Below are positions 34,228 to 40,892 of a DNA stretch of 56,041 nt, piece by piece. The DNA is from an uncultured Prevotella sp. (lineage in GTDB: Bacteria; Bacteroidota; Bacteroidia; Bacteroidales; Bacteroidaceae). The stretch covers positions 1-56,041 of the forward strand of contig USJX01000011.1 of assembly GCA_900555035.1 (NCBI GenBank), in the 5' to 3' direction. Numbering within the stretch: the first letter of the stretch is position 1; each line of letters starts with the position of its first letter. A program made the translations under genes and the position numbers. The notes beneath the pieces were generated by a model. The model saw nothing but the letters and a program-made list of their open reading frames with translations. It searched no databases and was not told the origin of the DNA.

Positions 34228-34284
34228 TTTAGAGTTAAAAGTTTATAGTTTACAGAGTATTAACAATTTAAAATTCAAAGTATT

Positions 34285-34899
34285 ATGGCAATTAATCTGA
34301 AAGCAAAGGAAACACTCATTCAGGTGGGTGAGTTGAAAGGTAAGTATCGTTTCGTGCTCGGCACTGAACTTTACAGTAAGCTCTCTGAGAGCAAGGTGAT
34401 TAAGGAGGCTGCACTCCGAAGTGGTGTGAGCCGTGGCGTGATGCAGGCATGCTGGGATGCTGCCGGCGAGGTGATCAAGGCATGGGCCACCGAAGGCCAC
34501 TCCGTAGCTATTCCTGGTTTGGGAACCATGAGATTCGGCGTGAGAGCCAAGAGCGTGGAAACCGTGGCGGAAGTGGCAAGTGGACTCATTACTGCCCGAC
34601 GCGTTATCTTTACGCCTAATGTGGACATCAAAGAGGAGTTGCAGCGTACCGCTATACAGATTACCTGCTACGATAAGGATGGCAAGGTGATCAAGAACGT
34701 TACCTCGGGCGATGGCGGCAGCGTGGAGGACCCGGATAATACTCCAGGTGGTGGTGATAATAATCCTGGTGGTGGTGATAATAATCCTGGTGGTGGTTCA
34801 GGAACGAATGGTGGTGGTTCTGGAACAAATGGTGGCGGTTCCGACAACACGGATTCTGGCAAGACTGATACCGGCGACAACGGTCACGTTAATTTATAG
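34285..34899 (+). CDS. HU-like DNA-binding protein with Gly/Asn-rich tail
   Basis: The 204-residue protein has an HU/HU-HIG-type domain in residues 1-125 (EAALRSGVSRGVMQACWDAA; VIKAWATEGHSVAIPGLGTM; ITARRVIFTPNVDIKEEL), which bends or coats DNA. Residues about 150-204 are a low-complexity tail of repeats (PGGGDNN, GTNGGGS), encoded by near-identical DNA units at 34743-34850. The tail may be a flexible linker for bridging or clustering. The gene is transcribed with the small peptide gene upstream. Confidence 0.85.
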   Translation: MAINLKAKETLIQVGELKGKYRFVLGTELYSKLSESKVIKEAALRSGVSRGVMQACWDAAGEVIKAWATEGHSVAIPGLGTMRFGVRAKSVETVAEVASGLITARRVIFTPNVDIKEELQRTAIQITCYDKDGKVIKNVTSGDGGSVEDPDNTPGGGDNNPGGGDNNPGGGSGTNGGGSGTNGGGSDNTDSGKTDTGDNGHVNL

Positions 34900-34916
34900 A
34901 AAAGAATACGAGTAGA

Positions 34917-34960
34917 GCAAAATGCTTAGAATTGAAAAGCAAAATGCTTGGAATTGAAAA
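34917..34960. repeat. Tandem 22-bp repeat
   Basis: GCAAAATGCTTAGAATTGAA-type units repeat twice (34917-34938 and 34939-34960, one mismatch), directly after the HU-like gene. Confidence 0.8.
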
Positions 34961-35008
34961 GCAAAAAGTATTCTGATTTTGAACCTGCCGTTTTTTGATG
35001 TTAAAATA

Positions 35009-35067
35009 AAGATGCTACATGGCAAGCATGATTCATATCTCATGATTCATGCCCCATGTAGCATCTT
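35009..35067. terminator. Stem-loop between HU-like and transporter genes
   Basis: A stem of AAGATGCTACATGG (from 35009) pairs with CCATGTAGCATCTT (ending near 35067), followed by TTTTCTTTTT on the plus strand. The symmetrical ends suit a bidirectional terminator between two converging genes. Confidence 0.7.
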
Positions 35068-35080
35068 TTCTTTTTATGCA

Positions 35081-35145
35081 AATATGCAAACTTTACATGC
35101 AAATTCTAATATGCAAACTTTACATGCAAATTCTAATATGCAAAC
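35081..35145. repeat. Tandem 27-bp repeat reaching the transporter stop codon
   Basis: The 27-bp unit beginning AATATGCAAACTTTACATGC occurs at 35081 and 35108, with a third partial copy from 35135. The stop codon of the transporter gene (35133-35135) lies at the junction of the second and third copies. Confidence 0.8.
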
Positions 35146-37034
35146 AGCAGCGGCAGTACAAACGTCATTACTACGCCGATGATAATCTGCAAAGGTAATC
35201 CTACCTTTACGTAATCCATAAACGTGTAGCCTCCGGCCTTCATCACCAGCGCATTAGGAGGGGTGGAGAATGGAGAGGCAAAGCACATGCTGGCTCCCAG
35301 AGTCACAGCAAAGAGGAAGGAATATGGACTCACACCCACCTGCTGGGCTGCCACAAGGGCTATCGGAGCCATCAATACGGCGGTGGCGGTGTTGCTGATA
35401 AACATCGTCATCAGCGAGGTGGTGAAGTAAATGCCGGCAAGCAGAGCCGTAGGACCCATCGCTCCCAAACTATCTACCAGCCCCTGGGAAACCAAGGCCG
35501 AGGCTCCCGTCTTCTCCAGCGCCGTTGACATCGGCATCATGGCGGCTATCAGCACGATGCTCTCCCAGTTGATGGTCTTGTAGGCAGCCTCCACGTTGCG
35601 GAAACAGCCGGCAAACACGGTGAGCAGTCCGGCTATGATTACTGCCGTTACAGGAGACACTGGGATGAAATCGAACACCATCATGGCTATCATCAGGAGC
35701 ATGATGGCTGCTGCCACGGGCGCCTTGTAATCAAGCAACACCTTGTCGGCAGTTTTCTCGGGCTGATCCAAGACCACCCAGTTGGTGGTGTCGGCGGTGA
35801 GGTGCGCCAAGTTGGTCCATTCGCCCTGCACCAGCAGCATGTCGCCCACGTGCAGTTTGGCGGCTATCAGATTATCCGTGATGTATTCGCTGCCGCCTCT
35901 GCCTCCCTCAGAAGAAGAAGAGGATGATGAGCCTCGCTTAACGCCCAGCACGTTGATGCCGAATCGCTTGCGCAGGTTGGCCTCGCCTATGCGCAGGCCG
36001 ACGAAGTTGGAGGTTGGCATCACTACTATCTCGGTCAATCCCAGGTCGTAGAAATCAATCTTCACGTCCTTCATCTTCCGGAGTCCGTAGTCCTGGGCAA
36101 AGCGCTGCATCTTCTGCTCGTCACCTATTATATATAAGGTGTCGTGCACCTGTATGGTGCTGCTGCTCTTGGCCATGTTCTGGTTCACATCCTTCACCAG
36201 CCCGAGTCGCGATTTCTTTTCGTTTCTTATCTCGATGATGCTCACGCCGTATTTCTTCTGGATGCTGAGTTCCTTCAGGGTCTTGCCCACTATGTCAAGC
36301 TGGTTGCCGTTTTCATCGCGGGCGGCAGAGGTGCGGCTGCTGGGCACGATGTAGCGATGCAGGTTGTCGAGCAGCCGGTATTCATCCACCAGGTCGTCGA
36401 GCGACTTGGCGTTTTTCTTTTTCTTGTTTCCCTGGCTTTTGCTGAGGAAGATTTTGCTCAGGGGCATGAGCACGATGATGCCGATGGCGATGACGATGAT
36501 GCCCACGGGGAAGAAGCTGAAGAAGGCGAGTGGCTGATAGCCGGCTTCGGTGAGCACCTCGTCGATGACCAGGTTGGGCGGCGTACCGATGAGGGTGAGC
36601 ATTCCGCCCAGGCTTCCGGCGAAGGCGAGGGGCATGAGGAATCGCGACGACTGCATGCCCGATCCGGCTGCGATGCTCATGATGATGGGCATCATGAGGG
36701 CCACGGTTCCGGTGTTGCTGACGAAGGCTCCGATGAAGGATGTAACGAGCATCACCAGCAGGAAGGTGATGGTTTCGTTGCCTCGCGAGAGTGCCATGAG
36801 CTTATTGCCCGTGAGCTTGGCGAGGCCCGTCTGCATGATGGCTCCACCCACCACGAAGAGTCCTATCATCATGATGACGATGGGCGATGAGAAGCCAGCC
36901 AGGGCTTCGGCGGGGGTCAGGATTCCGAGAACCAGCAGGGCTGCCAGGGCTGTGAGCGCCACGATGTCGGCCCTCACCCTGCCCCATATAAACATGGCAA
37001 CCGTAATAACTAATATAATAAGTGTTACTGTCAT
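35133..37034 (-). CDS. SLC13/DASS-type anion symporter with TrkA-C domains
   Basis: This 633-residue inner-membrane transporter has about 11-12 hydrophobic segments in two halves: residues 1-190 with GLFVVGGAIMQTGLAKLTGN and ITSFIGAF-type stretches, and 450-633 with VLIAAMMPMSTALEKTGAS and FISNTATAVLMAPIALVA. The SNT motifs (SNTGTVALMMP, SNTATAVLM) are the Na+/anion-binding signature. Two TrkA-C-like domains lie between (about 225-300 and 310-440), with a Ser-rich insertion GSSSSSSSEGGRGGS near 378. The substrate (sulfate, phosphate or dicarboxylate) cannot be told from sequence. Confidence 0.85.
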   Translation of the reverse strand: MTVTLIILVITVAMFIWGRVRADIVALTALAALLVLGILTPAEALAGFSSPIVIMMIGLFVVGGAIMQTGLAKLTGNKLMALSRGNETITFLLVMLVTSFIGAFVSNTGTVALMMPIIMSIAAGSGMQSSRFLMPLAFAGSLGGMLTLIGTPPNLVIDEVLTEAGYQPLAFFSFFPVGIIVIAIGIIVLMPLSKIFLSKSQGNKKKKNAKSLDDLVDEYRLLDNLHRYIVPSSRTSAARDENGNQLDIVGKTLKELSIQKKYGVSIIEIRNEKKSRLGLVKDVNQNMAKSSSTIQVHDTLYIIGDEQKMQRFAQDYGLRKMKDVKIDFYDLGLTEIVVMPTSNFVGLRIGEANLRKRFGINVLGVKRGSSSSSSSEGGRGGSEYITDNLIAAKLHVGDMLLVQGEWTNLAHLTADTTNWVVLDQPEKTADKVLLDYKAPVAAAIMLLMIAMMVFDFIPVSPVTAVIIAGLLTVFAGCFRNVEAAYKTINWESIVLIAAMMPMSTALEKTGASALVSQGLVDSLGAMGPTALLAGIYFTTSLMTMFISNTATAVLMAPIALVAAQQVGVSPYSFLFAVTLGASMCFASPFSTPPNALVMKAGGYTFMDYVKVGLPLQIIIGVVMTFVLPLLFAY

Positions 37035-37081
37035 GCTATATTTTTTTAAGATTTATATATTACTATTTTTTGTTTTTCGGA

Positions 37082-37170
37082 GAGATTACGAGCCGGAACT
37101 TTTATTTTTCCGAGAAATTTTCCGAGAGATTTTTCCGAGAAATTACGAGCCGGAGCTTTTATTTTTCCGA
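37082..37170. repeat. Duplicated 32-bp sequence overlapping the radical SAM stop
   Basis: A 32-bp segment at 37082-37113 (GAGATTACGAGCCGGAAC...) is repeated at 37139-37170 with two mismatches. The second copy contains the stop codon of the radical SAM gene (37159-37161); the first lies in the spacer towards the transporter. Confidence 0.8.
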
Positions 37171-38157
37171 ACTTCTGGCTTTTCCTCTGAAGCTGTTGCC
37201 AGCCAGGGCAGATTCGCAGTTCTGGCAGAGCTTTTCGGATGCCGTGTGATGCATGAAGCCTTCTATCAGCGCCTGCGCCCGGGGCGAAGCGAGAATTTCT
37301 TCGAGAGATTGATGCAGAAGATTGCCCAGCACCACATCGCCATCGTGGTCGAGGCAGCAGGGCACGAGGCTTCCGTCGGAGAGGACTCCTATCTGCTTAA
37401 TCAGGGCCTTGCAGAAAAGCTGCTTCTTTTCTTTTTTAGAAGATTTCTCCCCCAATCCATTCTCCGATTCCTTTTCCGATTCCTCCTTCAGATTTTCTTC
37501 CGATTCATTCTTCAAATTCTTTTCCGATTCATCCCCCGATTCCTTTTCCGATTCATCCTTTAGATTCTCTTCCGATTTCTCCCCAGCCGTAGGCCATTCG
37601 AATTTCCGGTCGAATTCCAGATAGAGATGGTCTGAGAGGCGGAAGCCGTCGGGGCGCTCCTTCCAGGGTTTCGGCACGTATTGTTCGATGAGCCTCATCA
37701 CTTCCTCGTTTTCCTTGTCTCTTCCGCCCTGGTTCCAGAGTCGGAGCACCATGCAGGTGCCCTTTTCGGCTGCCAGCACGGAGAATTGCATCACCTCCTG
37801 CATGTAGCCAGCCAGTTCGCCCCGGGCATTACTTTCGTGCGAATGCAGCGAGAGCTGGATTTTATGGGGCAGGGCTTCGAGCAGCGGCAGGCAGCGATGG
37901 AGCAGGGTGCCATTGGATGTGAGCACGGTTTTGAACCCTTTTTCATTTGCCGTTCTGATAAACTGCGGAAGCAGCGGATGGAGCAGCGGTTCGCCCATCA
38001 GGTGGAAATAGAGGAAGCTCACCTTACCCCTCACCCTATCTGTGAGCAGATTGAATTCCCCGGCACTCAACTGCCTTTTCCGGCGATGATGCTTGGGGCA
38101 GAAATCGCAATTCAAATTGCAGGTATTTGTTATTTCGATGTAACAGCGGTCTATCAT
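37159..38157 (-). CDS. Radical SAM/SPASM-like protein with Lys/Glu/Ser insertion
   Basis: The 332-residue protein has the radical SAM cluster motif CNLNCDFC (C13, C17, C20) and the GEPLLHPLL stretch expected for the GGEP position, followed by LTSNGTLL. The C-terminal Cys group (VPCCLDHDG, NCESALAG) resembles a SPASM/auxiliary cluster. Residues ~200-255 are a Ser/Glu/Lys low-complexity insertion (repeats of ESEKNLK / EENLKDESEK). Such proteins modify peptides or metabolites; the substrate is unknown, and no precursor peptide is seen nearby. Confidence 0.8.
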   Translation of the reverse strand: MIDRCYIEITNTCNLNCDFCPKHHRRKRQLSAGEFNLLTDRVRGKVSFLYFHLMGEPLLHPLLPQFIRTANEKGFKTVLTSNGTLLHRCLPLLEALPHKIQLSLHSHESNARGELAGYMQEVMQFSVLAAEKGTCMVLRLWNQGGRDKENEEVMRLIEQYVPKPWKERPDGFRLSDHLYLEFDRKFEWPTAGEKSEENLKDESEKESGDESEKNLKNESEENLKEESEKESENGLGEKSSKKEKKQLFCKALIKQIGVLSDGSLVPCCLDHDGDVVLGNLLHQSLEEILASPRAQALIEGFMHHTASEKLCQNCESALAGNSFRGKARSSEK

Positions 38158-38163
38158 ATTTCT

Positions 38164-38217
38164 TATTTTATTAATTGAGCCTATTTTTTAAATTGAGCCT
38201 ATTTTATTAATTGAGCA
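38164..38217. repeat. Tandem 18-bp repeats upstream of the radical SAM gene
   Basis: TATTTTATTAATTGAGCC repeats three times with small changes (38164, 38182 and 38200), just upstream of the radical SAM start. A minus-strand -7 box TATCTTTG (38263-38270) lies further upstream. Confidence 0.75.
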
Positions 38218-38630
38218 CACTTTAAGAAAAGGCTCAGTTATTAAATGAATTCCATTCAACTGCAAAGATACGGCAAAAAATAGAAAAACGAGAAAATATT
38301 CAAGAAAAAAAACATCTTCCTACATTTTGTCACAAATTCAGCCCCCTATCCCGTTATTTTATAGGCAAATTCTCTATAGAAATAGCCACTTTTTTCTTTT
38401 CAATGCTAATATTTCTAAATTTAATGAAGAAAAATCCAGAAAACTGCAATTTATCCATCGGTTTTCATTATCTTTGCAATCAGAATAGCAGCATTCGGAC
38501 ATCTGAAACCAAGCATTCAATTTTGAAACCAAGCATTCAATTCTGAAACAAAGCTTTCACCCCGTCCGTTTGCACTACGAGTTCAATCAATTCAAAGAAT
38601 AACTTTAGAAGACTTAAATGACTGTTAGTA
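38218..38630. promoter_or_regulatory. Intergenic region with divergent promoters
   Basis: Holds TATCTTTG on the minus strand (38263-38270, for the radical SAM gene) and TATCTTTG on the plus strand (38469-38476, for inositol-phosphate synthase). A 20-bp unit TGAAACCAAGCATTCAATTT is repeated at 38504 and 38524, with a degenerate third copy at 38544, inside the synthase 5' UTR. The remainder is AT-rich with no gene. Confidence 0.65.
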
Positions 38631-39959
38631 ATGGAACAAAACAAAGTAAAGCCAGCTGATGGCAAGCTGGGTATCATGGTCGTAGGTTGTGGTGCAGTTT
38701 CTACCACATTCATGACAGGTGTGTTCATGGCTCGCAAGGGACTTGCAAAGCCAGTAGGTTCAATGACTCAATACGATAAGATTCGCGTGGGCAAGGGGGC
38801 AGACAAGAAGTATCTGCACTACAAGGACATCGTGCCTATGGCCGACCTCAATGATATTGTATTCGGCACTTGGGATGTTTATCCGCAGAATGCTTACCAG
38901 GCTGCTATGTATGCCGAGGTTTTGAAGGAGAAAGACATCAACCCTGTGCGCGAGGAGCTGGAGAAGGTGGTGCCTATGAAGGCTGCCTTCGACAAGAACT
39001 ATGCCAAGCGCCTGGATGGCGACAACGTGAAGGATTGCAAGACCCGCTGGGAGATGGTAGAGGCGCTGCGCCAGGACATCCGCGACTTCAAGGAGAAGAA
39101 CGGCTGCTCTCGTATCGTTGTGGCTTGGGCCGCATCTACAGAAATCTACGTACCGGTAGATATGGAAATCCACGGCTCATTGGCAGCTCTCGAGGCTGCG
39201 ATGAAGGCTGACGACCGCCAGCACATCGCCCCATCTATGTGCTACGCCTATGCTGCCCTTACCGAGGGTGCGCCTTTCATCATGGGTGCGCCTAACACCA
39301 CAGTGGATATTCCAGCCATGTGGGAACTCGCAGAGAAGACCAAGATGCCTATAGCAGGCAAGGACTTCAAGACGGGTCAGACTCTGGTGAAGAGCGGTTT
39401 CGCTCCTATCATCGGCACCCGCTGCCTGGGCTTGAACGGATGGTTCTCAACCAACATTCTGGGCAACCGCGACGGTCTCGTTCTCGATGAGCCAGCCAAC
39501 TTCCACACTAAGGAGGTGAGCAAGCTCTCTACGCTGGAGACAATCCTGAAGCCAGAGGTTCAGCCAGACCTCTATGGCCACGGCAACGATGAGGACACCC
39601 AGTATTACCACAAGGTTCGCATCAACTACTATCCACCTCGCAACGATAACAAGGAGGGTTGGGACAACATCGACATCTTCGGCTGGATGGGTTATCCTAT
39701 GCAGATCAAGATCAACTTCCTCTGCCGCGACTCTATCCTTGCTGCTCCATTGCTGCTCGACCTCTGCCTGCTGAGCGACCTTGCTGCCCGTGCCGGCCGT
39801 TACGGCACCCAGCGCTTCCTGAGCTTCTTCCTCAAGGCGCCAATGCACGACTACACCAAGGGCGAGGAGGCTGTGAACAACCTCTACCAGCAGTACACCA
39901 TGCTGAAGAACGCCATCCGCGAGATGGGCGGTTACGAGGCTGATGAGGAGATTGACTAA
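38631..39959 (+). CDS. ino1: Inositol-3-phosphate synthase
   Basis: The 442-residue enzyme converts glucose 6-phosphate to inositol 3-phosphate using NAD. An N-terminal nucleotide-binding strand (GIMVVGCGAVSTTFMTGV, residues 14-31), VVAWAAST near 160, and the family C-terminal motifs (AGKDFKTGQTLVKSG; NILGNRDGLVLDEPANFHTK; KAPMHDYTKGEEAVNN) identify it. Length fits the bacterial/archaeal-like form. In Bacteroidota this enzyme supplies inositol for phosphoinositol lipids. Here it is followed by a tyrosine-phosphatase-like gene rather than by the lipid-synthesis genes. Confidence 0.92.
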   Translation: MEQNKVKPADGKLGIMVVGCGAVSTTFMTGVFMARKGLAKPVGSMTQYDKIRVGKGADKKYLHYKDIVPMADLNDIVFGTWDVYPQNAYQAAMYAEVLKEKDINPVREELEKVVPMKAAFDKNYAKRLDGDNVKDCKTRWEMVEALRQDIRDFKEKNGCSRIVVAWAASTEIYVPVDMEIHGSLAALEAAMKADDRQHIAPSMCYAYAALTEGAPFIMGAPNTTVDIPAMWELAEKTKMPIAGKDFKTGQTLVKSGFAPIIGTRCLGLNGWFSTNILGNRDGLVLDEPANFHTKEVSKLSTLETILKPEVQPDLYGHGNDEDTQYYHKVRINYYPPRNDNKEGWDNIDIFGWMGYPMQIKINFLCRDSILAAPLLLDLCLLSDLAARAGRYGTQRFLSFFLKAPMHDYTKGEEAVNNLYQQYTMLKNAIREMGGYEADEEID

Positions 39960-40318
39960 TCATTTGTTTTAATTAAGAAGTAAGTTTTTTTGTAAAATAT
40001 TCTCAATTTTCCCGATAGAGGCAGATTTCTGTTCTTTTTCGGGATTTTTTATCATCTAAAGAAAAATAGTGCAGAGATAAAAAATCTGTGGAAATCTGTG
40101 TTAATCTGTGAAATCCGTGGGACAATTAATACGCCCACAGATTTCACAGATCAACACAGATTTATTATTTTTACAGTACTTTCAAAAGTTGAACTGAAAA
40201 AAAATCAAAAAGAGAGGAAAACCCTTGCATAATACAGATATTTATACTAACTTTGCAAAAAATAAACTAGCAGGATTCAAATCCAAAGCTAAAAATAAGA
40301 ATCATAAATATCAGAAGA
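39960..40318. other. Intergenic region with terminator, long inverted repeat and promoter
   Basis: CCCGA...TCGGG followed by TTTTTT (40010-40050) probably ends the synthase message. A long inverted repeat (40092-40163) follows. A plus-strand promoter with TTG near 40225 and TAACTTTG (40248-40255) drives the phosphatase gene at 40319. Confidence 0.6.
40092..40163. repeat. 30-bp inverted repeat
   Basis: The 30-bp arms 40092-40121 (AAATCTGTGTTAATCTGTGA...) and 40134-40163 are complementary except at two positions, with a 12-bp loop. Internally they contain the repeated AATCTGTG. It would make a very stable cruciform or hairpin. Similar AATCTGTG-rich sequences are dispersed in Bacteroidales genomes, so it may be a member of an interspersed family. 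Confidence 0.8.
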
Positions 40319-40804
40319 ATGACAAAGAAAGGTAAACATACGGTATTATTCATTTGCCTGGGCAACATCTGCCGTTCGCCTGCAGGCGAGGGCATCATGA
40401 AGAGCCTGGTGGAGAAGGCAGGGCTGCAGGATGAGTTTGAAATTGATTCTGCGGGAATAGGAAACTGGCACGTGGGGCAGCTGCCTGATAGCCGCATGAG
40501 AAAATGCGGAGCTGAGCATGGCTACAACTTCAACAGTCACGCCCGCCAATTTCAGAAATCAGACTTCAAGAAATTTGAAACCATCGTGGTGATGGACAAC
40601 GAAAACTATCGCGCCATCACCTCTATGGCTTCCTGCCAGGCGGATAAGGATAAGGTGGTTCGCATGGCCGATTTCCTGACGAATCATCGTGAATACACCA
40701 GCGTGCCCGACCCGTATTACGGCGACTACAGCGACTTTGAGCTGGTTATCACGCTGCTCGAAGATGCCTGCCAGGAGTTGCTGAATAGCATTATGAATCA
40801 ATAG
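40319..40804 (+). CDS. Low-molecular-weight protein tyrosine phosphatase
   Basis: The 161-residue protein has the P-loop CLGNICRS at the N-terminus (C13, R19: CX5R) and the catalytic acid in PDPYYGDYSD (near 130), the two signature sites. It would act on phosphotyrosine, often on tyrosine-kinase regulators of polysaccharide export, or on small phosphate substrates. Its neighbour makes inositol phosphate. Whether the two are functionally linked cannot be told. Confidence 0.92.
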   Translation: MTKKGKHTVLFICLGNICRSPAGEGIMKSLVEKAGLQDEFEIDSAGIGNWHVGQLPDSRMRKCGAEHGYNFNSHARQFQKSDFKKFETIVVMDNENYRAITSMASCQADKDKVVRMADFLTNHREYTSVPDPYYGDYSDFELVITLLEDACQELLNSIMNQ

Positions 40805-40813
40805 GAAATGCAG

Positions 40814-40852
40814 AAAAGGCTCATCGGAGAAAATGCCGATGAGCCTTTTTTT
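40814..40852 (+). terminator. Terminator after the tyrosine phosphatase gene
   Basis: AAAAGGCTCATCGG (40814-40827) pairs with CCGATGAGCCTTTT (40836-40849), followed by TTT on the plus strand. Confidence 0.85.
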
Positions 40853-40892
40853 ATTTATCTGTAAACATTAAAAGCTTATTTATCAGTAAGCA

